Shown: positions 22,223-34,559 of the stretch, in pieces
How the letters are laid out: each line of letters opens with the position of its first letter
Position numbering within the stretch: position 1 is the first letter of the stretch
DNA from: Nageia nagi
Lineage: Eukaryota; Pinophyta
Direction: 5' to 3'
NCBI GenBank assembly: GCA_050084985.1
Contig: JBITNC010000001.1
Location: 160,642,001 to 160,706,000 of the forward strand
DNA: 64,000 bases
Translations under genes and position numbers: made by a program
Notes under the pieces: generated by a model
What the model was told of the DNA's origin: nothing
The model's database searches: none
The model's input: only the letters and a program-made list of their open reading frames with translations

Positions 22223-25200
22223 CCTTCATAAATGATCTTCTACGTCTTACTTTAATTATGAATCCCTTGAATGAAAAAGCCTAAGAATACTCTATATTTT
22301 GTAAGTAAAAGTATGATATTTTATCTACCAATTGTGAAAGTTTAAGAAATAACCTGAAAGTGGACTAAAAATCCCATTTAAGCATTCTAGTTTGGTACTA
22401 TTTGAATCACTACTTTTAAATGATAAATCTTTAGGACTGTATGATCTATGATTTAAAGGATATTATATGGATATTTAGATTTTAGCTAAACTAAGCCTTG
22501 GCTTAGTTTGAATTGCCCATTCTATTGGCCTTTATGGTTTGGAATTGGAAACTTTTATTAAAAGGACCTTAAGTCCCTAAGTGGCTTGAATGAAGCTAAT
22601 TAGCAACTTATCTTGCTATACCCCTTCACTTTCAAATTATCTAGCCCAAAATTGTTATGTTAAGTCAAGAAACTTTGGATTAGGTATTCAATAATGGAGG
22701 GGTAAAGAAGAGTGTTTTGCATGTGAAAACTTAGACATCTATTAACACCACATGGGTAGCTAATCCTTCATTCATTTATTTCTCATTGTAAACCCCTAGA
22801 AGCCTAGGTTTTGGAAATCATTTGATGTATTGGGTTTGCGATGATGGGAGAATATGGTCAAAATATAGCCTATGTGTGTTCTCTTATGCTGCCATAGGAG
22901 GAATATCAAATATGGTGGGATGTTACCTATCATATATATCCACCATTAGTTTTGGTAAAGGGTCTTATGTTTCTTAGGTAATGGTTGTTCTTCTCTATAA
23001 AATTTTGGGGTTTAAAATGGAAGCCATAAGGCTTCCTTAAATAGGGGATACGTTTTCAGAAGTTATAGGTATTTTTATGTCTTTAGCTATTTGTATGGGT
23101 TGGAGAGATGAACCCTTATTTGAAGGAGCCTCCATGATTTCTATTTAGGAAATACTAGACACTGGGTCATGATGTTTTGGAGTGGTGTTCATGTTCTTTT
23201 GATGCCTAGATAACATGATCTAATTCTAGCAACATGGGGGTTCAATTGGTTGCATCTTCACTTACCTATAAGTTGGGTTTCTCTCTTTGTTATAGTTACA
23301 ATGTAGTCATAGTTTTCTTTGGCATTTTATGAGCATTACAAGTGCATTATGGTTCATGTTTATCTAGAAAGAATGAATGGGGTTCTAAGTATTATTTACT
23401 TCCATTTTAAAGGATAGTATAAGTTGTTCTTGTTCTTTATTTTTTAAAAAATTCATTGTAAACTATATAGGGTTATGTGGAAACCTGAATACTTGCATTA
23501 TTTTATTATGTCTTACATGTGTACTTGTAATACTTATCGACATATAACATGTCATCATACCTATTAAGAGACTGCAGGATCCTACTAACATAAAACAACT
23601 ATAAAAGTCTAACATTGAGAGAATATTGAATGGGAGTTTAATATAACCCAATGTTAGCTTTGAAAGCCTCTTAACTAAACCAAATTGTAAATTGAAAAAC
23701 TTATTGATTATTGATCAAATACATGTTACATTCTTTACTTTATATTGCATAGTTGGAAACTTGCATTGAGTAAAATGATCATTCTTTAAGCATAATAGAA
23801 AAATAACATTTCAAAATGTTTATTTCATGAATTATGAATGAAGGCATACATTGAATAGATGCATTTACTTCATTTGTTATTACTATGTCACTTGTATCTC
23901 TAATGTGGGTGCAAACCCCATTGCTAATGCTTTTCTCATTCCTTACATGTTTGTTTTGAGAATATAGAATGAACCCATGAATTAGGGTTGAAGAAATAGT
24001 TTGTGGACTCTTTTTGATAGCTTATGATAGTATTTCAATTTTGTATATATGAGAAACAATACAATATAGGTTGTTTCTATTTTTTGGGTATGATTACAAT
24101 GTAACTAAGATAGTTATTGTAAGGCATTAATTTTCCCAAGTCTCTTGATGGCCAAGTTTTGAAATGCTAAGACTTATACTATAATGATATAGTATTGAAG
24201 TAATGTTGCTTTGGTGTCAGTCATGGTAATGCCAATGTGTTGGTTTAACACTCGTTGGTATATATATACTTTGTATACAATAATGATTTGAATACAAGAA
24301 TGATTTATAACTTAGGTTGTTATGTAAAGGTTATATTTTGATGAACTCCATTATAATGTTGGAATAGTATGCAAATAATGTTATGAATGGGATCTTAAAT
24401 TTGTTTTAGAATAAAAGAATCTCTTCCATATATTCAATGTAATGTTATGATAGTATAGCTTAGATGAAGCAATGTATTGATTCTCATTTAGTATGGTGCA
24501 AGTAAGATAGACTAGGAAAGAAGTTCAAATGCTTCTTTTAAATATGTAGGGGCTTAATTGGAAAAATATGAGTCTATGACCATTCTCCTTAATGTAATTA
24601 ACTTCTAAATACATTTGTTTGTACGAATTGTATGAATATTGGATCAATTCCCAATGTTGAATGAAGCATTTTTTTTAACAAAAATACCTCAAAAGTAAGG
24701 ATTTCATGCTAGATAAAGTCCTCCTTATCATTGTATCTAGGCTATTATCTATAAAAAAGGAATCCTAAGATTTTAGACTAGAATCATCATTTCTCAACCC
24801 ACCTATTTACACCTTGAAATACTAAGTGCAAATCTAAACAAGACATATATCCAACTCAAATTAAGAACATGTATGAGAATCTAATAAGGTAATAAATTGT
24901 GTAAGGTGTACTATGGTTCCTTGTGAAGGGTATAAGAAAATAAACTCCATAGATGAACCAAAATCTAATGATTTTTGAACCTAGAATGGGTTATATCATT
25001 ATGATAACTTTTGAAACAAAGTTGATCTCTGCTAGATGAAGTTTTTTAAGTTTGCAACACTATCTTCAATGATGATGCAAACTTGGTTCTCACTAATGTT
25101 GATCCTAGTTATCTAGATAAAAATTGAAAAGTTTTTATAAAACCTTGATTAGACACCAATTAGAAAGTATAAGTTTTTTAAAAAAAATTGGTATATTACA
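22223..25200 (+). repeat. 3' LTR of element C (main part)
   Basis: Repeats 3016-6280 without the 250-bp insertion. The first dozen bases of this LTR lie at 15079-15091, on the far side of D. Ends ...GGTATATTACA, followed by the AATTT duplication. By eye it differs from the 5' copy at about one base in ten in the blocks compared. Confidence 0.8.
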
Positions 25201-27785
25201 AATTTGTTGTTTCATGTGATGTTGATTCATTTGCAAATTTTCCTAAAGAATATGGACGATATCAAATTGTGTAGTTAGCTCAATGTGAATCACCTAAATA
25301 TTGGTACTGACTAGAACATAGAAGACCATAATAGGTGGTGCCTAACCATATAGCACCTCATAAGGGGTCATTTGTATGGTTGTATGATATGAAGTATTAT
25401 ACCACCATTCCACCAAGTGAATCCATTTCATCCAATGAATTAATTGAGAAGAGGAAAATTAACTTAACGAAGTCTCTAAGAACTTATTAATGATTTTGAT
25501 CTCACCATCAATTTTTCAATGATATGCAAAAGTCATGTTGAGTTGAGTTCCCTAAATCTTGAAGAATTCCTACCCAAATTTGCTAGTGAAGGTAGGATAT
25601 CGATCATTGAGTATGGTAGATGGAACACCATGGAACTTGAATATATTATCAATGAAAATTTAAGCCATATTAATAGCCTTGAATGGATGGGCCAAGGAAC
25701 AAAAGTATGCATACTTGGATAACCAATCAACTACTACTAGCATAACAAATTTACCATGACACTTTGGAAGACCTTCAATGAAATCCATTGAAATATTAGT
25801 CTAAGTCTGGCTCAAAATTAAGAGAGGCTAAATAAAAATAGGAGTGCATGTTTTTTCACTAGAAAATATCATGATAAAAAGATCAATTTACTCTTTTATA
25901 GGTTTTAAAAAAATAATAGTGCCCTACTAATGGTTAATCATGTAGCTCCTAAAGTATGGCTTTGTAACATGAAGAGGTGGAGGGTAGTGCAATATGGCCT
26001 TTGAATCAAAAAATTCAATCTTGTCAAGAGAACTTGGTTTACCATCAAGATCATTTTGAGGTTGTTTAATTAATATTTGAGTCAAATTATCTTGAATCCA
26101 TTGCTAGTTGACTTTGTCTAGCCATTTGGTAACTGGTAATGATATTGATTGAAGTGTTGTAGGTTACTCAAATTTTCAAGAAAGAGCATCAATAAGCATA
26201 TTCTTCATGCTCTTCATGTACATCATATCATAATCATACCCCAAGAATTTAGTTACCCATTTTTGTTGCTCAGATGTGGAAATTATTTGTTCCATGGAGT
26301 ACTTAAAACTATGATTATACATGAGGATAATGAAATATTGACTAATGAGATATGGTCACCATCGTTAAACAACATGAGTTATTGTCAACATTTCTTTTTC
26401 ATAAGTAGATTGAGCTAAATTACATCTTGATAATACCTTGTCAATGAACGCCAAATATCTTTCCTCCCAAATAAGAACTACTTGTAGCCTAACTCATAAA
26501 GCATCATTTTGTATGATAAATATTTTGGAAAAATATAGCATTGGTAGAACTAGAGTAGAACACCTTACCAATTTTAGTTTATTGAAGGATTCTTTTATGA
26601 TAGATGACCAAATAAAAGTATCTTTTTTAGCATAGCTATGAGTGGATTTGTAATCTTATAATAGACATTCACAAATTTATGGTTATATCCAATTGGGCTG
26701 AGGAATCCTTATAACCCTTTGAGTGATTTAGGAATAGGCCAATCCTACTAAAATTTTATGAGGGTCTACCTTGATGGATTCCTTAGAAATGATATGCTTG
26801 AGATATTCAATCTCCTACAATCTGAAAGAGCATTTGGAATGCTTGGCATACAATAGGTTTTCTTAGAGGAATTGTAATATTTGATCTAAATGGGATAAAT
26901 GGTTCACCCATGTCTTAGTACAGATCAAAATATCATCTAAGAAAACCAAAATAAATTTGTGAAGATAAGAGTGAAATACTTAGTTCATCAAACTCTAGAA
27001 GATGTAAGGAGCATTAGTAATATCGAATGGTATTACTAAGAATTCATAATGGCCTTCATGTGTATGAAAAATCATATTTGAAATTCTTCCTCATAGAGTT
27101 ATATCTAATGATATCCCAATCTCAAATCAAGTTTAGATAAATACATGGCCCAATGTATTTTATCTGGTAATTCATCAATGATGAGAATAGGAAATTTATC
27201 CTTCATCATGAATATATTGAGAGATCAAGAGTCTATACAAAAATGCTAATATACATATTTTTTTTGGACTAACAATACCAAGGAAGAGTAAGGGATTACA
27301 CTTGATCAAATGATCATTGCTTCCAACATTTGTTGTACCATTTTTTGAATATCATCCTTTTACAAATAAAGATAGAGATAAGGCTTGATGTTGGATGGCT
27401 AACTCCTTGAAATAAGTTGTATGATATGATCGTAGGGAAGTTTAGAGATAACTCCTTTGGTTCTTAAAATACCCTTTCATAGTGTGTCAAGAGTTGTTGT
27501 AATTATTCTAATTTACTGCTTTCTTGTGTTGTTGGCTAGATTGAGAATAATTGTGCCACTATTTCTTTTTTTGCTTTTCATAAAAAAACTTCTTTGTATG
27601 ATGGGAACTAACAATATTTGAGGAGTCAATATGTAATCCCTTAATAATATATGTATATTTAGTAATAGTGAACTTCATTGATAGCTTTGTCCCAATATCC
27701 ACAACTATTGAGCTCCAAGAATCACATTGCACCCTCTTAGTGGAAGGTGTAGAAACCCAAAAATGACCCTTCTTTTGATACAAAA
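25201..27785 (-). pseudogene. Element B pol remnant: protease, reverse transcriptase, RNase H, integrase
   Basis: Minus-strand order from the right: a worn protease-linked segment (27783-27559, WSSIVVDIGTKLSMKF). Reverse transcriptase follows at about 27340-26700, with WAMYLSKLDLRLGYH, HEGHYEFLVIPF and ILVFLDDILICTK, so the catalytic FLDD is kept. RNase H is at about 26640-26140 (YEKEMLTITHVV, STSEQQKWVTKFLGYDYDM). Integrase is at about 25800-25201, with SMDFIEGLPKCHGKFVMLVVVDWLSKYAYF, then VPSTILNDR, then SYHTTIQMTPYEVLYG. The integrase frame stops at 25201 where C inserted and resumes at 3010. Gag, primer site and 5' LTR are missing beyond 27785. Confidence 0.78.
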
Positions 27786-29366
27786 AATAAGAAAGAAAAA
27801 ATTAAAGTAAATATTAAATGTTTACTATAATATGCCAAATGCCAGCATTCAATTTCAATTATTAATGATTGAGGAGAGACATCATTGGATGCTAGTGACC
27901 CTATAAGTGGTAAAAGAAAAATAAAAATGGTAACTCATGAAGCATCTTAGAAATAAAGCAAAGGATAATAGATGACTCATCATCCATCCCATGCATCCCT
28001 ACTTTGGATCATAACCATGATAAGGATGGATAGGCTTTTCTATCTAGATTTTTATCTCAAAATTGAAAACTTTAGTTGTTTCCAAAATCTATAAATAAAT
28101 CCTTCTACCATGAAGAAATGGGACTTAATTTGAATGCAAAATTACTCTATTGAAACACATCCAAGTTTTACTAAGTTATATGCATTATTATTATATTCTT
28201 ATACACTTATTTATGTTCATTTCATGTTGATTTTGTGATATGAAAAGGTATGTTTGATGTCTTTTCTATTTGCATGTGTGTAGGATCCATAGGTGTGAAG
28301 TAGTTAAACTAATCAGAGAAAGTCTTAAGGAATTGAAGAGAATAAAGAGATCCAGATTCTTTTACAGGTTTCAAAAGACATTATTCGAGGCTTGTAGACA
28401 CTAAAAATAGGCCAATGAAGGCTTAAACATTCTTTTATAAAAATATATTTTACAAGGTAATGAATCGAAATAGATTCATCATTTGTATCATTAAGGTCTA
28501 CTCAAGAGTAATAAAGAAAAATGTTGGTTGTAACATGTCTTATCTTATTTGTTAACATGGTTACTTTTTGACTATGACATTCTAATGCTAGAAGGAGGGT
28601 CCCTCTCATATAAAACAACATTAGTGATAAGATTTAGGTAGTTTTTCATTCCTATGTGTGCATTTTGGTGGTTTGTGTTGTGTGGTTATTGAAGATAATT
28701 TTCTTTTTTTATTCTATGTTTTTACAAGTTCGAGTTATAGAAATGCTAGCAATTGCATGTTGGATACCACTGACTAGATTAAAATACCAACAAATGTATA
28801 AAAATGCTAGTGATTTAGAATAGAAGGTCCAATTTTTATTCTCATCAATTTTGCAAGTGTAGCCTAAGAATTAAGACTGAGGATTGAAAATGAATACCTT
28901 ATTTGTAATCCCTATGCTCAAAATGCATGTAGGGGAGGGTATTGAATATCATTAATAACATGTATTATTTTTGATATGGTTATTTATTTGAAGTTCCTAA
29001 AGTTTATTTATTTCTTCTTTGTTCAAGAAGGGATCACACAAACAAACTCAATCACTTAATATTTTTCTATCTCATTCACATATGCTCTCCCTTTGTGCTA
29101 AAAAGTGATCTGAGGTGACTAGAATGGCTATGATGGAGAAAGGAGAAATGACCTTTTTGCTTTTTTTGCTTTATCATATAAAAATGGTAAATAAATTTAC
29201 ACTAAGTTACTTCCACACTTGGAAGGAGTAATTAATCATCATTAAATTTGGAATGAACTTAAAGTGAATTTATCAATTTTAAGGCAAATTAAAATAAATT
29301 AAATCAATGAATGAATTTGGTGGCTACATTTTACACACATTAATACTCTTACTTATATGTCTTACC
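27786..29366. other. Unassigned AT-rich stretch left of element F
   Basis: No gene or family recognised. With F removed it joins 37244 as CTTACC-ATGTT-TTCACC. Together with 37244-37715 it would make about 2 kb just upstream of G's gag, so it may be G's 5' LTR. I found no matching copy at G's 3' side, so this stays a guess. A GT...TTGCATGTGTGTAG stretch near 28245-28285 resembles an intron end but has no coding exon beside it. Confidence 0.35.
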
Positions 29367-29371
29367 ATGTT

Positions 29372-30620
29372 GAAAGGTGGTTGAAGGATTGTAACTCATA
29401 GTGTATTTAACTTTAATACTTCTAACCCAAAAACTTTAAACAGTGTAGTTAAAGATAAACATAAATAGAGAAAACACATAAGAAAACATCACACCACACA
29501 AGATATAATGAGGTTCACCAATGTGGCTACATCCTCAAATAAGACTGCTTGAAATCCAACCCAAATCTAACCATTATAAAGCACCAACTTAACACATAAT
29601 TTACTAGCACCATTTAGAAGGAGCACCAACCCCTTATTTACCAGCATCAACTAGAAGGAGACACTAATCCCCTAATTTACAAGCACCAATTGAAATGAGC
29701 ACCAACCCCTAATGTTCTATAGTCCCAACTGCAAAATCATAAATTTTTGATGAAGATAATTAAACTTTATCAAAAGACTCTTAATGGTCTAGCTCTTATA
29801 AAATCTATCTAATATTTGTAATCTTCTCAAACCTTACACACTAATGATCTGCAATCCTCTAACATCCTACACATTGATGATCTCAATCTTTATAATCTTC
29901 TCAAACTTTGCATACAAAAAACCTCATACGCTGGTGCATCCCAATTATTTTATTCAACATATAAACATATTGGATTCAACCATCTCTCATACCCTCTAAA
30001 TAAACCCTTGCTTTTCTAGCCTTTTAAACCAAGAAAAAGGTAATCTAGTATCCCAAACACCCCTATGTTAACAAGCCTCCAAAATGCTTCTTGAACAAAA
30101 TGGCTGAAATGAAGATCAAATCTTTATGAAAGGTAGGCATATATATATTCATTGGAAAGGTCTCTTCAAGAACTATCTAATGAAGAAATAATCAACTTAA
30201 TTAGATGCACCTATATAAATCTATACCCTTCCAAATATGGCTGATATTTTCTCAAATAATATCTTGCTCAATAATTAGAAATCCTTATTGTACATCTCTT
30301 AGACACTTGGCAAACCTTGCACATGCTCTGATTCAAATATTCAAGTTTTGGCATTATTCTTACAAGGGCTTTTACATAAAAAGGATGTAGTTGACATACT
30401 AACAAAATTCACTTAACACCTCATTACTAGTACACTAAAAATAATACCTCATTACTAGAATATTTAAGAAGTTCAACAAGAATTATCATTCAATACTGAA
30501 AGGCTTGTTCACCTTTGGCATTGTGGGATAGTGTGTTATGGATAGCAATGGTAACATCTCAATGGTAGCATCTTAGATAATCAATCACTTTGACGACAAT
30601 GACAACACCATAGTCCAACA
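29372..30620 (-). repeat. 3' LTR of element F (left copy)
   Basis: Direct repeat of 35971-37238; for example CCAATGTGGCTACATCCTC occurs in both (29517 and 36127). It contains several diverged copies of an AGCACCAAC-T-GAAGGAG motif (29580-29720), as does the other copy. The minus-strand purine tract is at 30621-30632 (plus ATCTCCCTCTTT). Confidence 0.8.
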
Positions 30621-30632
30621 ATCTCCCTCTTT

Positions 30633-33327
30633 GGCATTTTTGTCAAAAATCTAATCATATTCTTCTCTTCCCATTTTTTGTAAATAATGATAAAGGTGTA
30701 TGCTTTGATCAAAAGGGCATTTTTTGACTACAAATCACTTAAGCAACTCAATGGAAACTTTCATATCAGTACACATTAATACAACAACATAGAGTCATGG
30801 TAATATATCACTTTACCATCTTCAATGATATCAACAACCCAATAAATAATAACAACAATAATGATAACAAGAGAGCCATTTCATAATCCTTTCTCACCAA
30901 GTGTCAACATCTTTAATGATATTAATTCTTCTCTCTCCATGTCTTCGCATAACATCCAATTGATAACACCAACAATTTGAAAATTCTTTTATGTGGTACT
31001 AGTATCAAATAGTAACTCATGCAATGACAAATAATAATGACATATTCCCATCATTATCATCCATAAATTAGCAACAAGATCAATTCACATTCAAGCTTTT
31101 TCAAAATCATCTTCACCAAGAGGAATATAGTTGGTTGTAATGGAGATATATTAGCTCAATAAATCAAGCTAAAGATCATGATGTAAATAAAAGATTAATT
31201 TTCTTTTTTCATCAAACCAAAAGTAAGACATCAGTAATCTTGTCAAACACCTCACATGTCAAAGTTGGAAAAATAAGAAAAAATAGCTTGAGACATTTTC
31301 GACAAGCCATAACTTCTTACTGGGTTCATGGTTTAACACAAAATTTGCACCACATATTCTTTATAAAATTGACTAAATTGTTCCAAAATTTGAATGTATA
31401 AATCTTCATATTTTATGTACATCACTTCTCGTAAAGTGGCCTCTAACAAAGATTTGAAGACATTTTGTCAAATAGTACACATACTTAGTTTGGTGCATAT
31501 TAGAGATTCTCATACTTTGGGACCTCGGATTGACATGATTCAAGAAGAAAAGTTGTTCATCTCAGTGATTTATACATGAAGAAAATCTTAAACAACCAAT
31601 TCCATAAATATAAGAGATAAATTTGATAAAATATGTCACTATTGATAAGGTTGCTCAAAAATGAAAAAAGTAAGAAATTAGTTTTTTGCAACTCATGCCA
31701 AATCTTCCTTGAGTGTTTGTTTGACTTATAATTTGGAAATTATGTTCACCTTCATAATAAATACCTTTTGTAAAAGTTTTAACCCTAACACCTTATGGAT
31801 TTCTCACAAATCCACTTGTAATAAGGCCTCTGGTGCTAATTTTGCAATTGGTCCACAGTGCAAACTTGTCTAAACAAATACCGGCAAAGCCACCATTCAA
31901 CCCAACCACTAAGCTAACACTTCCAACATTGTTTTAAATTATTTTCACATGTGCCAACATGCACAATATTGATCCATTTTGATCGAATACACCCCAAAGC
32001 AAAATTCTCATGAAAACAAAACTATTCAAAACTTAAATATGTTCTTTAAATCTATTTTGCAATGCTCACCATTTCTTCATACAAACTCCATTTGATATGA
32101 TATTTAAAAATTGAACTCTTGGTATATCTAAATACCTCCAATAAAAATTATGAGATCCAATTCCTTATATTTTACTTATTATTCTATTCTCAAAGTGGTC
32201 TCTGAGGTTGATTTTGCAACAATCAAAACTGGGAAAAGTGATAAATTGTCTTTTTATAACTCATGCCATTTATTATTCGAAAATTCATTTAATTTAAAAT
32301 TTTAATAGTATATATATAATAGTACCAAATACCTTTAGTTAAATTTTTGTGGTCTAACTCTTCACATTTTTCATAATATTCCACTTTCAACATGGCCTCT
32401 AAGGCTAATTTTATGACTCCCAAAATGTGCAAAATTGTCCAATTGGTACCAATAATGTAAACAATTGGTCCAAAGACTGAGCTGAAACCTAAAACACCAT
32501 GCTCACCTATTTCCACACATGCTAACATATTCCATACTGATCCATCCTATCCAAACCCACACCAAAGCGACATTGACTTGTTTCACCAAAATTTATTCTC
32601 AAAACTGTAAAAAGTTACGAAGTGGCATTTTGCAACTTGCACCATTTTTGTCTTGGTCATAATCTTGCTATGAAATTTAGACCACATATTCTTGGTATAT
32701 AGTAATATATATGATTTAATTTCCACTTTTGAATCAACATGGTTTGCTCATAATTCGACTTGGATGGAACCAATTTCACCCAAATTTCTGATTGTTCAAA
32801 AATATATGTGTGCCCAAAAAAGAACCAACATAAAATTTGACCATTCAAATGATGCACACAAGTCTGTTATCAATCCAACAACTTATCCAAGCCATCTTTG
32901 GTTATCCATCACCTTCCATTTCCATTTTGAACCTCGACAACTTTTGGTACCTGATGATAACTTTTGGTTCCTTTGTCGTTTTTGCATCCAATAACTTTGC
33001 AAATCTTGTAAACATCATTTCTTTGACATGTACAACCATGTGAACCATATGCTTACTGATCTCATCATATTGATAATAATGACAACACTGCTACATCATA
33101 CTCAACGATCTCCCCCTTTGGAATTGTTGGCAACACATACGCAAAAACTTGTTACTCTTCTCCCCCTTTGACAACAAATACAAAGGGATGCCTTGGACTC
33201 CCCCTAAGTCCATATACACAATATTTAGGTGTAAATAAATATATAATAAAACATAATTATACAAGAGAAAAAAGATGAGAAAATACAAAATTACTCCCCT
33301 TCAGATTGTGCACCCAAAAGCTAGTCA
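30633..33327. repeat. Non-coding interior of element F with diverged internal repeats
   Basis: About 2.5 kb separates the RNase H stop from the purine tract, much longer than usual for copia. A motif close to GTGGCCTCTAAGGCTAATTTTGCAA recurs at 31435, 31823, 32194 and 32392, with a weaker copy near 32725, each preceded by an A/T-rich TTGGTATAT-like block. At 33095-33120 is a second LTR-end and purine-tract look-alike (CATACTCAAC-GATCTCCCCCTTTGG). This part may therefore be a remnant of another copia LTR. Short ORFs here have no recognisable domain. Confidence 0.45.
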
Positions 33328-33826
33328 CTAATTGGGCAATGTCACCACTCCCAATTTCTTTTGCAAGTACTCAAAAACTTCCTTGGGTAATGGTTTAGCA
33401 AATATATTTGCTACTTGCTCTGATTTGGGAATAAATTTCAATTTTACATCTCTTTCTGTAACATTTTCCTTTAAGAAATGGTACCGAATGGCAATGTGTT
33501 TCATTCTTGAATGCATGATCAGATTATTAAAAATATTGATTGCAGTTGTGTTATCACACATAACTAAAATGAGCTCATTCTAGATCCTTCATCATTTATT
33601 TCATTCACATAACATATGTGCAACATGATGTTGCTGCTATGTACTCTACTTCTATTATGGATAATGATACTAATTCTTGTTTCTTGCTATGCCAACCAAC
33701 AAGACTATTATCCAAGTAAAATGCACCACCACTAGTGCTCTTCATATCATCTACACACCTTGCCCAAGTTGCATCTAAGAAAGATATGAGTGTGAAATCC
33801 TTCCATTGCATAAGATAATTTTCCAT
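33328..33826 (-). pseudogene. Element F RNase H remnant (copia type)
   Basis: Two minus-strand frames, 33826-33605 and 33561-33328. The first reads WKDFTLISFLDATWARCVDDMKSTSGGAFYL then SKKQELVSLSIIEVEYIAA, the typical copia RNase H with its first Asp and the Glu of the active site. The second reads MCDNTTAINIFNN, HSRMKHIAIRYHFLKENV and LKFIPKSEQVANIFAKPL, the conserved copia C-terminus. A frameshift separates them. Upstream sequence jumps straight from the middle of reverse transcriptase, so this domain is fused to a deletion joint. Confidence 0.85.
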
Positions 33827-34220
33827 TCTTGAATACCATGCTCAAGGTGCCTATTTCAAACCATATAATGACTTATTCAATTTGTAAACCAAATTGAGAT
33901 AATCACCAAGCTGAAAACCATGGGGCTACTTAATATAAACTTCTTTTCCAAGGTTCCCATTCAAAAATATTGATTTCACATCCATTTGATATACCTTAAA
34001 ATTCTTGTATATTGCCAAAGAAAAAAATATTCTAATTGCCTCTAATCTAGCCACAAGAGCAAAAGTTTCTTCAAAATCAATACCTACAACCTAAGCATAC
34101 CTTTTGCATACCAATCTTGCTTTGTTCCCGACTACCTTTCCATCTTCATTCAATTTGTTCTAAAAGACTCATTTGGTACCAATCACATTCTTATTTGTAG
34201 GTCTTGGTACTAACTCCCAA
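33827..34220 (-). pseudogene. Element F reverse transcriptase, N-terminal half only
   Basis: Minus strand gives [56 protein letters not shown] then YIKPHGFQ-like and YKLNKSLYGLK. These are the copia reverse transcriptase N-terminal blocks with the first catalytic Asp (QMDVKSIFL). Right after LYGLK-APWYSR the reading passes into RNase H (WKDFTL). The palm segment with the Y-V-D-D motif, normally some 200 residues, is missing. Confidence 0.8.
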
Positions 34221-34559
34221 GTCTTATTACTTACTCATCATCCTCAGGCAACTCTTACATAGTAAGAGCTTTAGATTTTTCTTAAAACTACTCTCCCTAA
34301 GGATATCCTACCATTGAACCTTTCAATGTTGTGGAAGTGTGCTCACTTCTAGCTTCTACTACTCTTGTTTGGATTTACTCAATTAGGCAATGAGACATGT
34401 TTTCTCTACAATTTTCCTTCTCCATACCTTCTTATGATTGGGTATGGATCTATCATCAATTTTATCTGCTTCAACATTTTGACCATTTCTCTTTGAAGAT
34501 TGTCTTTGGTTCATTCTTTAACCTTTGGATTATCTTCTCTCTTATCTCTACTTCCTTCT

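Larger units (their letters stand above)
3011..25200 (+). mobile_element. Element C: Ty3/gypsy chromodomain retrotransposon, expanded by a tandem array and nested insertions
   Basis: The two LTRs are 3011-6280 and 15079-15091 plus 22223-25200. AATTT flanks the element at 3006-3010 and 25201-25205. A TGGTATCAGA primer-binding site follows the 5' LTR. The internal order is gag, protease, reverse transcriptase, RNase H, integrase, chromodomain, which is the chromovirus layout. Much of the 22-kb span is not original: element D (7.1 kb) and about 4 kb of extra tandem copies of the 3' end account for roughly half. Many stops and frameshifts interrupt the genes. The catalytic Asp pair of reverse transcriptase is lost, so the copy is dead. 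Confidence 0.8.

Noticed and set aside
28245-28290. Intron end of a host gene near 28285
   Set aside because: TTGCATGTGTGTAG looks like a splice acceptor, but there is no open coding exon on either side.
32657-33043. Overlapping 65-100 residue ORFs in F's non-coding interior
   Set aside because: Both strands are open only because of base composition; the region is made of diverged non-coding repeats.
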